A stretch of DNA of 10,823 nt from assembly GCA_016763235.1 (NCBI GenBank), contig JAESUE010000084.1, positions 1 through 10,823 of the forward strand. The letters run 5' to 3'. Below the pieces are notes generated by a model that made no database searches, had not been told where the DNA came from, and saw only the letters and a program-made list of their open reading frames with translations. A program made the position numbers and the translations under genes. This document shows positions 1-7,036 of the stretch, piece after piece. Numbering within the stretch: the stretch's first letter is position 1; the number at the start of each line of letters is the position of its first letter. The stretch comes from Pseudomonadales bacterium. GTDB taxonomy: Bacteria; Pseudomonadota; Gammaproteobacteria; Pseudomonadales; UBA3067.

Positions 1-1080
1 GCAACGTATTACGTAGACTTTATCTTCAGCATGTAAGTAAAACTGTCCTTGCCCACGTACAAAGAATCGTACTTCGTCATCTGAGTGCGTGTGCTCACTT
101 AGAAATTTCTCGCGCATGGCGACTTTGTTCGTTGAGTTTTCGTTTAGTGAAATGACTTCGACGCTTCGATAGTCGGCTTCCGCAATCAGTGCGTTTATTT
201 CCAACTCATAGGTTTTTAATATGTCTTCGTTACTTGCGTTATCGCTGAGAGGATTGTTGCTTGTCCATCGCCGATAAGAGACACCAATTTGAGCTAATTT
301 CCTGCCGATTAGCTGAGGGTCTTCGGTTGTATAAAATGGGGTTGAGGCGTCTGAATCTTTGTAAATGCTGAGGTGTGTCATAGCTCTTCTTAGATAGCTG
401 TTAATTTCTGTAAATTGTGTCGCAACGATGTGACTTGTTTGAACAGGAGGAAAGGCTTCGTTCTCCCTTTTAATTAAAATAGTATGCATGCCCGCTTTTT
501 GAGCAGCATCTAGCTCTTCTTCTACGTCAGATAAAAACAATACTTTATCACCGGGTAGTTGGAGAGATTTCAGTATTTTTGTATAGCTTTGGCTTTCTTT
601 TTTTCCACCTATTCGGGTATCGAAATAATCGCTAAAAAGAGGAGTCAGGTCACCGGCATCACTGTATTGATATAGCAGTTTCTGGGCTTGCGTTGACCCT
701 GATGAGTAAACGAAAAGTTTTAGACCAGAGGATTGCCATTGGTTTAAACAAAAGCTGGCATCGGTGTAAACATGGCCGGTGAAATCTCCATTTTCATAGC
801 CGGTTTTCCAGATATAACCTTGCAGACTTTTAAGTGGCGTTGTTTTTTTATCTTCTTTGATCCATGTAAGTAGTGCGTCGATAACGGTGTTGATACTGGC
901 ATCTTTCTCTCCAAGTTCTATGCGAACATCTTCGATGATGGCTGCAATTTCAGGGGCATATTGATTGGCGCGTAAAAATTCTGGCAGTGCTTTTTCAGCG
1001 TAGGGAAATAATACTTTATGAACGAAACTAATGTCGGTGGTTGTCCCTTCGATATCGGTGACGATGGCTTCGATATTCAT
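1..1080 (-). CDS. mtnC-mtnD: Fused enolase-phosphatase E1 (MtnC) / acireductone dioxygenase (MtnD), cut at the window edge
   Basis: One frame runs from ATG at 1080 to base 1 with no stop (360 codons, C-terminus outside the window). Residues 1-233 are MtnC, a HAD-superfamily enzyme converting diketomethylthiopentyl-1-phosphate to acireductone. HAD motif I is DIEGTT (9-14), motif II is the SSG at 126-128, motif III is GGKKES (158-163), and the acidic motif is SDVEEELDAA (184-193). Residues 234 onward start MTHLSIYKD and are MtnD, which oxidises acireductone. Three metal ligands lie in EHTHSDDE, as His330, His332 and Glu336 of the fusion. The fourth, a histidine, would be beyond the edge. MtnC is normally about 225-230 aa and ends near SYLRRA, so the linker is only a few residues. 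The start follows mtnB by 2 nt and has AAGG 7 nt upstream. Internal initiation at the ATG at 379-381 would give separate MtnD and cannot be excluded, but no stop ends MtnC. Confidence 0.9.
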   Translation of the reverse strand, partial: MNIEAIVTDIEGTTTDISFVHKVLFPYAEKALPEFLRANQYAPEIAAIIEDVRIELGEKDASINTVIDALLTWIKEDKKTTPLKSLQGYIWKTGYENGDFTGHVYTDASFCLNQWQSSGLKLFVYSSGSTQAQKLLYQYSDAGDLTPLFSDYFDTRIGGKKESQSYTKILKSLQLPGDKVLFLSDVEEELDAAQKAGMHTILIKRENEAFPPVQTSHIVATQFTEINSYLRRAMTHLSIYKDSDASTPFYTTEDPQLIGRKLAQIGVSYRRWTSNNPLSDNASNEDILKTYELEINALIAEADYRSVEVISLNENSTNKVAMREKFLSEHTHSDDEVRFFVRGQGQFYLHAEDKVYVIRC

Positions 1081-1082
1081 TA

Positions 1083-1703
1083 TTAAGCCTTGTTCGGTTG
1101 TAGTTGTAGTTGGGATAGCTCGCAAGCGATAAGAAATTCCAGCCCTTCAAGGTGCCTGCGCGCTGTAGCGAGATCTTCTCCCCAAGCGTAAAGTCCATGT
1201 CCGCGAACTAGGAAACCGAAGGGGACGGTGTGGTTTTGCATAGTTTCGGATAGTGCCGCCACAAGCTCTGTCATATCCTGAGAATTGTTCAGAATAGGCA
1301 GGAGTAGCATGTCTGTGTGATTATTATACCCGCTAATGGATTTCTGCATCTCGTATCCGCTAATCGGCCAAGCCTTGCCTTGGGCTGCGCGGGAAAATAC
1401 AGTGGCGGTAATGGAGTGGGTATGGAGTATGGCGCTGGCTTCTGGCAATGTTTCGTACAAGAAGGCGTGTACCGGCATTTCAGCTGAAGGTAAGCGTTGG
1501 CTTCCAAGTATTTCGCCTTGAAGGTTTGAGAGAAGAAAACCTGTTTTTTTTAGCTGGCCCTTGTCGCAACCTGATGCGGTAATTAAAAAGTGTTGCTCAT
1601 CCATTCTAGCCGAAAAGTTTCCCCCTGTTGCAGGGCACCAGCCTTTTTGGTTAATCCATTGGGAAACACCTTGTAGTTGCGTTATTAGTTCAGTCTTCTT
1701 CAT
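1083..1703 (-). CDS. mtnB: Methylthioribulose-1-phosphate dehydratase
   Basis: A 206-aa cytoplasmic enzyme of the class II aldolase/adducin fold. It dehydrates 5-methylthioribulose-1-phosphate in the methionine salvage pathway, the step just before MtnC. Visible hallmarks are the GGNFSAR substrate loop (27-33), TASGCDKG (42-49), SAEMPVH with the acidic residue Glu75, and the zinc histidines His94 and His96 in AILHTHS plus His169 in VRGHGLYAWG. The length is normal for the family. It is the first gene of a minus-strand operon, and its TAA is separated by 2 nt from the ATG of the MtnC-MtnD frame, which implies translational coupling. No good Shine-Dalgarno precedes its ATG. mtnA and mtnK, needed upstream in the pathway, are not in the window. 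Confidence 0.95.
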   Translation of the reverse strand: MKKTELITQLQGVSQWINQKGWCPATGGNFSARMDEQHFLITASGCDKGQLKKTGFLLSNLQGEILGSQRLPSAEMPVHAFLYETLPEASAILHTHSITATVFSRAAQGKAWPISGYEMQKSISGYNNHTDMLLLPILNNSQDMTELVAALSETMQNHTVPFGFLVRGHGLYAWGEDLATARRHLEGLEFLIACELSQLQLQPNKA

Positions 1704-1805
1704 GGGTGTTTAATGGTTTCTTGGTTAAGTGAGTTTTCTCGCTTGCTTGGAGTGATGATCATAGCGCTAACATTATGAAAAAAGAAGCTGGGTTAAATTT
1801 AAAAA

Positions 1806-1840
1806 CAGCATTATGCTGGACTTATCTTATCTTCGATAAG
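1806..1840. promoter_or_regulatory. Two adjacent inverted repeats in the mtnB / ELM1 divergent intergenic region
   Basis: The 211-bp gap between divergent mtnB and the glycosyltransferase operon must hold both promoters. It contains two short perfect inverted repeats. CAGCAT-T-ATGCTG lies at 1806-1818, and CTTATC-TTC-GATAAG lies at 1826-1840. They could be operator half-sites or hairpins. I see no convincing -35/-10 pair for either direction; ATGATC and CATAAT-like hexamers occur on the minus strand but have poor -35 partners. No MetJ-type AGACGTCT repeats were seen. A regulatory role is inference. Confidence 0.3.
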
Positions 1841-1914
1841 CTTGTCTTAAATAAAATGATGGGGCAGTATATCTAGTTCGTTTTAATAACCTTACTTTGT
1901 GACCAAATAGCCAG

Positions 1915-2919
1915 TTGAATACGAAACAAGCAACATCAATATGGGTACTGTCTGATGGCCTTCCCGGCCACGTTAATCAAAGCATTGGTATCACTAGGGC
2001 TTTGGACGATGAGTTTCCGCATGAACACGAAGTAATTACGGTGGTGTTGCAGTTGCGTCACAAGTTGCTGCGGCCTCTTATGCGTGTGTTGGCGAATTAT
2101 TTTCCTTTCTTACTCAGTGGTTTCGCCTTACGGGTTTTTTATCAGCACGATTCCCTGCCACTCAAAACGCCAAGTCTGATAATTTCAGCCGGTGGTAACA
2201 CGCTGTTTGCAAACATTGCTATTGCTAGGATTTACGGTGTTGCCAATGTTTTTAGTGGCACCACGAAGGGCTACTCTCACCGACTTTTGCGTTTGATCTT
2301 TACGGTAACTCCCTTGAAAGATCCAAACAATAATGTCGTGCTTGATTTGCCTCCCGCCAATTTCAATTTAAACCCTTCGGTAGAAAAATCATCTGGGCGG
2401 TTTTATGCACTGTTAATTGGAGGGGAAGGCGCAGGCTATTGTTATCAACATGACGATTGGGAGTCATTAGCGTCAGCCTTAGGAGAAATATCTCAGCGGG
2501 AAGGAATAAAATGGTTGCTCACTACATCGCGGCGCACAGGAGAACAAAATGAACGTTTATTATGTACATTGCTGCCCCCTGAGTGCTGTGAGAAGTCTGT
2601 TTGGTATGCGACTACCCCAGCCAAGGTTGTGAAACAATTTTTAAATGAAAGCGAGGCTGTTTTTTGCACGGAAGATAGTCTGACTATGGTTTCCGAGGCA
2701 ATCTATGCGTACAAACCAGTGATCACTCTGCAACCCCGTACTATGAACCCTGATACCAATGATGCCAAGGCCCTGCAAAAATACCAGGATTTGGGCTTTA
2801 TTCATCGAGTGAAAATTCGAGATTTAACTGATTTTGACGTGTCTGAGAAGGTGTTTTGTCAGAGCTATCCAGATATTAATCTGCAAATTGCTCAAGCCGT
2901 TAAAGAGCATTGCTTATGA
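1915..2919 (+). CDS. ELM1-family (DUF1022) glycosyltransferase-like protein, TTG start
   Basis: A 334-aa protein of the Mito_fiss_Elm1 family. Bacterial members are GT-B-like proteins often found near envelope polysaccharide genes, with undefined donor and acceptor. Family landmarks are present in order: WVLSDGLPGHVNQSIG (10-25), the SAGGNT turn (91-96), LIGGEGAGYCY (167-177), TTSRRTGE (203-210), and the C-terminal EDSLTMVSEAIYAYKPVI block (253-270). The start is a TTG. An in-frame TGA lies at 1900-1902, no ATG or GTG lies between it and the conserved WVLSDG block, and the next in-frame Met is far downstream, so the homology forces TTG at 1915. The Shine-Dalgarno is weak, suggesting low expression. 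Its TGA overlaps the ATG of the next gene (ATGA), so the two are probably co-translated. The family call is firm and the exact reaction unknown. Confidence 0.87.
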   Translation: MNTKQATSIWVLSDGLPGHVNQSIGITRALDDEFPHEHEVITVVLQLRHKLLRPLMRVLANYFPFLLSGFALRVFYQHDSLPLKTPSLIISAGGNTLFANIAIARIYGVANVFSGTTKGYSHRLLRLIFTVTPLKDPNNNVVLDLPPANFNLNPSVEKSSGRFYALLIGGEGAGYCYQHDDWESLASALGEISQREGIKWLLTTSRRTGEQNERLLCTLLPPECCEKSVWYATTPAKVVKQFLNESEAVFCTEDSLTMVSEAIYAYKPVITLQPRTMNPDTNDAKALQKYQDLGFIHRVKIRDLTDFDVSEKVFCQSYPDINLQIAQAVKEHCL

Positions 2920-3989
2920 AAGGGGATAAAAAACGCTTATTATGGTGGGGGCGTTTTGGGAACTATGGCCCTGATTACCCTAGAAACCGCACCATAATGC
3001 AATGTTTGAAAGCGCTCGACTGGGATGTTATTGAATACCAACCTCGTATTTCCGCACTTGCGCATTTGGAGGCTGCGTTTTATGCGTTTGAAAATATCAA
3101 TGCTGTGTGGGTGCCTTGTTTTCGGCAGCGTGACGTGGCTGCAGCGACAAAATGGGCTCTGCAGCGTGGAGTACCACTTATTTTTGATCCGCTGATTAGC
3201 GCATACGATAAACAAGTTAACGAACGTAAGAAATTCCCACCGGGTTCTAAGGCCGCGCAGAAACTTTTACGCTGGGAGCGAGACCTTTTTGCAAAGGCAG
3301 ATTTTGTGGTTGCCGATACCTTATGCCACCAAGATTACTTTGTGGAAATGCTTGCTTGTGAGCGAGAGAGAGTTGTTGTTCTTCCCGTTTCTGCAGAAGA
3401 ATCACTGTTCTACCCCGAGGAAACTCCACAAAAGAAAATCCCGGAAGTGTTGTTTTTTGGCACATTTATTGGTTTGCAGGGGGCTGAGTATATAGCTCAA
3501 GCTGTTCGATATTATGATGGCCCAGCTATTAACCTTGTCTTTCTTGGCGATGGGCCGGAAAGGGGCTCGGTGGAGAAATTAGTTCTAGCGCAGGCTAATA
3601 AAAATGTGAGCGTGGTGTTTGAAGATTGGATTCCATTTGTGGATCTGGCCGACAGGATTCGTAAAGTCCAGATTTGCTTAGGTGTATTTGGAACAGGAGA
3701 AAAATCTTTCAGAGTGATTCCAAATAAAGTTTACCAGGCACTGGCCTGCGATAAGCCCGTCATCACTATGAAAGGAGGTGCCTATCCTGAGATGTCAGAA
3801 AATGGATCGGGTGGGATTTATTGGTGCCAAGCTGGAAACCCACAGGCTATTGCGGATCAATTGAAATTAGCCGTAAGAGATTATTTAAGCGGGCAAGAAA
3901 ATCAGAAAGGGGCAAGGCAGCTTTATGATCAATATTTTTCTAATTCAATCATTAGTGAACGCTTGGAACAAACCCTAAAGACTTTTTGA
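2916..3989 (+). CDS. GT4-like glycosyltransferase (group 1)
   Basis: A 357-aa GT-B-fold enzyme starting at the ATG that overlaps the upstream stop codon. An in-frame TTG two codons earlier is a less likely start. The N-terminal domain begins with LLWWGRFGNYGPDYPRNR (8-25), a glycine-rich acceptor loop. The linker to the donor domain is near VLPVSAEESLFYP (155-167). Donor-domain landmarks are VLFFGTFIGLQGAEYI (178-193), FLGDGPERG (209-217), and EKSFRVIPNKVYQALACDKPVI (262-283), which corresponds to the nucleotide-sugar binding E-x7-E region of GT4 enzymes, although the second acidic residue is replaced (Tyr/Gln-Ala-Leu context). No signal peptide or membrane segment is evident, so it is cytoplasmic or peripheral. 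Pairing with the ELM1 gene suggests a shared glycan, perhaps LPS core or a glycolipid. Sugar specificity cannot be read from sequence. Confidence 0.85.
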   Translation: MKGDKKRLLWWGRFGNYGPDYPRNRTIMQCLKALDWDVIEYQPRISALAHLEAAFYAFENINAVWVPCFRQRDVAAATKWALQRGVPLIFDPLISAYDKQVNERKKFPPGSKAAQKLLRWERDLFAKADFVVADTLCHQDYFVEMLACERERVVVLPVSAEESLFYPEETPQKKIPEVLFFGTFIGLQGAEYIAQAVRYYDGPAINLVFLGDGPERGSVEKLVLAQANKNVSVVFEDWIPFVDLADRIRKVQICLGVFGTGEKSFRVIPNKVYQALACDKPVITMKGGAYPEMSENGSGGIYWCQAGNPQAIADQLKLAVRDYLSGQENQKGARQLYDQYFSNSIISERLEQTLKTF

Positions 3990-4055
3990 GCCTCAAATAA
4001 TGGGTTGAGCCCTGCTAAACGTTTCATCTACACACACTATGTGTTGTTTGACATA

Positions 4056-4081
4056 AGCCTTAAAAGTAAACTTTTAAGGCT
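4056..4081. terminator. Symmetric hairpin in the convergent intergenic region, possible bidirectional terminator
   Basis: AGCCTTAAAAG - TAAA - CTTTTAAGGCT forms a perfect 11-bp stem with a 4-nt loop. It lies between the convergent ends of the glycosyltransferase operon (stop at 3989) and the TRAP operon (stop at 4137). The A-rich and T-rich arms can supply U residues in either direction, but no long U tract follows, so it may be a weak terminator or an exonuclease barrier. A smaller ACACA-CTA-TGTGT repeat lies at 4032-4044. Confidence 0.55.
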
Positions 4082-4136
4082 GTTTATTCGCCCTATATTC
4101 TTACTAAACTCACTACACATCATTTTTCAGTAATGA

Positions 4137-5420
4137 CTATTCATCAATAAAGAAAAACGTCAGTTCTGGCACAAAGGTGATAATCAGCACGGCGGCCATC
4201 AGCACAAACATATAAGGCAGGGTGGCTCTATACAATTCTGTTATAGGCTTGCTAAAACGATAGCTGGCAATAAACAGGTTCATGCCGACGGGCGGAGTGA
4301 AGTAACCAATTTGCATGTTGGCGAGGAAAATGATGCCTAGATGTATCGGGTGGATGTCATAGCCGATAGCAACGGGCAGTAAAAGTGGCACCATGATGAC
4401 CAAGGCGGCAAAAATATCCAGTATTGCTCCTAATAACAACAGAATAATATTGAGCAGGATTAGGAAGGTTATTTTGTCATCGACGGAACGTTGAATCAGT
4501 TCAAACAAGTGGGTGGGAACTTCTGCATCCACAAGAAAGTTAGTGAACGCGAGGGATACTCCCAGTATTAATAGTATGCCGCCGACAACTATCATCGATT
4601 GTTGCATGATACCGGGAAGTTCTTTAATGGTGATTTCTTTGTAGAGGAATAGCACCATTACCAGTACATAAAGAGCGGTTGCTGCAGCGGCTTCAGATAC
4701 GGCGAAATAGCCGCCATAAATGCCACCGAGTACAAAAATTGGCATGGGTATTTCCCATCGGGCATCCCAGAGAGCTGCTCGTGCCTCCCCCCATGAAAAG
4801 GGTGTAAGAGGTATGGGGTTGTTTCGGTTAGCCCATAAGCTATATAGGCTGAGCAGCAGAATCATCAGTGCGGCGGGTAGCAAACCGGCTAAAAATAGGG
4901 TCTTGATTTGTACTTCTTCGCCATAACCCATTTGCTGGGCAATAATACCATACAGAATCAGCGGTAATGATGGAGGAAGTAATAAGCCGAGGCTGCCTGA
5001 AGTTGTTATCAGACCTAAGCTGAAGCGTTCAGAATATTTAGCTTTGGTGAGCGCAGGTAATAATAATGCGCCGATGGCAACGATGGTGACCCCTGAGGCC
5101 CCTGTGAATGCTGTAAAGAATGCGCAGGTAAGTAGTGTGACCAAGGCAAGGCCGCTGGGCATCCAGCCAAAAAATGCAGAGGTAAGGCGGACAATTCTTG
5201 AGGAGGTATTTCCTTCTGCCAGTAAGTAACCTGTAAAGGTGAACAGCGGTAGTGCAAGAAGAAGAGGTGTGTCGGTGATACGGTATAGCTCAATGGTAAT
5301 GACCGATAAGGGAACCTCTTGTGCATAAAACCCCAGCATCGCTCCGGATAATATAATGGCGAAGAGAGGTGCGCCGACAAGCGCCGCTAGAAATATGACG
5401 CCTCCTATTGCGATATACAT
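4137..5420 (-). CDS. TRAP transporter large permease subunit (DctM/TatM type)
   Basis: A 427-aa polytopic inner-membrane protein of the DctM family, the ion-coupled translocation subunit of a TRAP importer. The ATG at 5420 is chosen over an upstream extension to 5579. It lies 2 nt after the TAG of the Q subunit, has AAGGA 8 nt upstream, and gives the usual family length beginning MYIAIGGVIFLAALVG. Characteristic segments include the PLFTFTGYLLAEG stretch near residue 60, FTAFTGASGVTIVAIGALLLP in two blocks around 100-120, the SGSLGLLLPPSLPLILYG region, and GYFTPPVGMNLFIAS near the C-terminus. There are many hydrophobic helices. It is the last gene of the operon T-P-Q-M. Confidence 0.93.
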   Translation of the reverse strand: MYIAIGGVIFLAALVGAPLFAIILSGAMLGFYAQEVPLSVITIELYRITDTPLLLALPLFTFTGYLLAEGNTSSRIVRLTSAFFGWMPSGLALVTLLTCAFFTAFTGASGVTIVAIGALLLPALTKAKYSERFSLGLITTSGSLGLLLPPSLPLILYGIIAQQMGYGEEVQIKTLFLAGLLPAALMILLLSLYSLWANRNNPIPLTPFSWGEARAALWDARWEIPMPIFVLGGIYGGYFAVSEAAAATALYVLVMVLFLYKEITIKELPGIMQQSMIVVGGILLILGVSLAFTNFLVDAEVPTHLFELIQRSVDDKITFLILLNIILLLLGAILDIFAALVIMVPLLLPVAIGYDIHPIHLGIIFLANMQIGYFTPPVGMNLFIASYRFSKPITELYRATLPYMFVLMAAVLIITFVPELTFFFIDE

Positions 5421-5422
5421 AA

Positions 5423-5941
5423 CTAATCCTTGCCCAGGTCGGGGCAGGCTGCGGGTGAGAATATGATCATAAAAAAGCAGAGAGCGAAGCGCGCGGTTAA
5501 TACTATGAAGGCAATCGGAATAATTAGCTCGCAGGCCCAAGTAGGTATGCTTGCGAAAGCAATGCTGCCATCTTCCCATTCGAGCAAGATGAAACCGATG
5601 CTGTGATAGACCATGATGCCGCAGACGATGGTGGTAAAAAGATTGCTCAGCGCTCGAAATATGCGAAGAACCTGAAAACTAACCCAGGGAGATATGACGT
5701 CGATAGCAATATGGGCATTGTTTCTGCCCGCAACCATTGCGCCTGCAAGTGCTACCCAAATTACCATTATGCGTAAAGCGGAGTCGCCCCATATTATTCC
5801 GGTATCAAAAAAATTACGCAGAAAAATTTGTGCGACAGCCAGTAAGATCATGCTCAGGAGCATGGCAGCTAAGATGCCATCCTCCAACGAGTGAACTCGC
5901 TGGAGGATGCGTCCCGCTACGGAATCTTGAAAGTTGCTCAC
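5423..5941 (-). CDS. TRAP transporter small permease subunit (DctQ/TatQ type), GTG start
   Basis: A 172-aa membrane protein with four hydrophobic helices, at about 22-45, 54-74, 90-120 and 135-160. This is the DctQ layout. FLRNFFDTGIIWGDSALRIMVIW is split between the first two helices, with the conserved arginine-asparagine and the tryptophan-acid motif typical of the family. It starts with GTG at 5941-5939, overlapping the TGA of the binding-protein gene (GTGA), and ends with TAG 2 nt before the M subunit. Q and M form the membrane complex that accepts substrate from the P subunit. The long upstream remainder of the M frame inside this gene is non-coding. Confidence 0.9.
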   Translation of the reverse strand: MSNFQDSVAGRILQRVHSLEDGILAAMLLSMILLAVAQIFLRNFFDTGIIWGDSALRIMVIWVALAGAMVAGRNNAHIAIDVISPWVSFQVLRIFRALSNLFTTIVCGIMVYHSIGFILLEWEDGSIAFASIPTWACELIIPIAFIVLTARFALCFFMIIFSPAACPDLGKD

Positions 5942-6948
5942 TGACTAGCGGCCTGTTGCGTTCGGAACGTTTGTAGGTGCTGTAAGAATTCACTCATTAT
6001 TTCTTTAGAGATCTCTCCTTTTTCAATTAGGCGAGCGCGTGCGAGCTCTGCTTTTTTATTCCAGACTAGTCGTTCAGCTTTGCTTGGGGTGTTGATGGTA
6101 ATATCTTGATTTTGCAGTGCTTTTAAAGCGGCAATATTGTCTTTGCGGTTTTGTTTGTCTATTTGGATGAATGTCTTGGTCATTACTTCGCGAACAATTT
6201 TCTGGTCGTTTTCAGATAAACGGTAAAATGCCTTTTTTTCCAGTACAAACAAGGCATATATATACATAAGTGGAATATCGGCAATATGGTTTATTTGTGT
6301 GTGCCACTGTAAAGCAAGTGTGCCGATGGGGGATGCTGCGACCGTATCGATGATGCCTGTTTGTAAACCTGCAAGAACATCGGGGATGCCAAGTGGGATA
6401 GGGGAAATACCATAGGTGCGAATGATTTCCAATGAAGCTTTATCGTTGCTAGGAGCCCAAACCTTGCGTTGTGTCAGGTCTGCTGAATCAGTGAGCTTGG
6501 CTTTTGACATGGCATAGGCAAAGCCCGCTTCTGCTAAGCCAAAGCTAACGAACCCACCTTCTTCAAGGCCATCAATGATTTTCTGATCCATTTTGGAACG
6601 AACATAATCCACTTCGTTAAAATTTTGGAAGACGAGGGGGGAATTGTAGACTTGGCTGTCACCATAAAATCTAGATATGCTTCCTCCCATAAGCGCACCA
6701 CCATGTAGTTGCCGGATACGTATTTTCTTTAACACGGCTTTATCGTCGCCCATGACGCCACCGGGATAGAATTTGAATTTAACGCGGTTTTCGGTACGTT
6801 GATTGATTTCTTTGGCTCCAGCTTTCATTGCGTTCATCCATGCGGAGCCGTTTGGGGACAGCGTGGCGACTTTGAATGTGCTTGCTGTGCTGATGGAGGC
6901 CCAAGAGCAAGATGCTATGAGCAGAGCTAAGAATGTTGTTTTTTTCAT
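5938..6948 (-). CDS. TRAP transporter periplasmic substrate-binding protein (DctP/TatP type)
   Basis: A 336-aa DctP-family binding protein with a Sec signal peptide (MKKTTFLALLIASC..., cleavage probably near residues 20-23). The mature protein starts TFKVATLSPNGSAW and carries FKFYPGGVMGDDKAVLKK (58-75), LHGGALMGG (81-89), and LQTGIIDTVAASPIG (195-209), the usual cleft-lining segments. Where classical dicarboxylate-binding members have an arginine in the ligand strand (KIRVP), this protein reads RKVWAPSND with Trp164. A substitution here, and the presence of a T lipoprotein, suggest a ligand other than simple dicarboxylates. No good Shine-Dalgarno lies close to the ATG: the leader reads CGCCCTCCC immediately upstream, and an AGGA is 12 nt away. 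The gene lies 88 nt after tatT and overlaps the Q subunit. Confidence 0.92.
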   Translation of the reverse strand: MKKTTFLALLIASCSWASISTASTFKVATLSPNGSAWMNAMKAGAKEINQRTENRVKFKFYPGGVMGDDKAVLKKIRIRQLHGGALMGGSISRFYGDSQVYNSPLVFQNFNEVDYVRSKMDQKIIDGLEEGGFVSFGLAEAGFAYAMSKAKLTDSADLTQRKVWAPSNDKASLEIIRTYGISPIPLGIPDVLAGLQTGIIDTVAASPIGTLALQWHTQINHIADIPLMYIYALFVLEKKAFYRLSENDQKIVREVMTKTFIQIDKQNRKDNIAALKALQNQDITINTPSKAERLVWNKKAELARARLIEKGEISKEIMSEFLQHLQTFRTQQAASQ

Positions 6949-7036
6949 GGGAGGGCGTATTCCTATTAGGTGTATTAGCTGCGTTTATTAAGCACCATAA
7001 AAGATGACTGGCATCTGAATATCCGGAGACTGTTGA

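Noticed and set aside
3985..3997. TTTGAG-C-CTCAAA palindrome at the glycosyltransferase stop codon
   Set aside because: A single-base loop cannot form an RNA hairpin as drawn, and no U tract follows; probably incidental.
5015..5380. A 121-codon minus-strand frame inside the M permease gene
   Set aside because: It is out of frame with a clear gene, is rich in Ser, Leu, Pro and His, and has no recognisable domain; it is a shadow.
5421..5579. N-terminal extension of the M permease frame back to 5579
   Set aside because: It lies inside the Q subunit gene, has a composition unlike a membrane protein start, and the ATG at 5420 has a good ribosome site and gives the family length.
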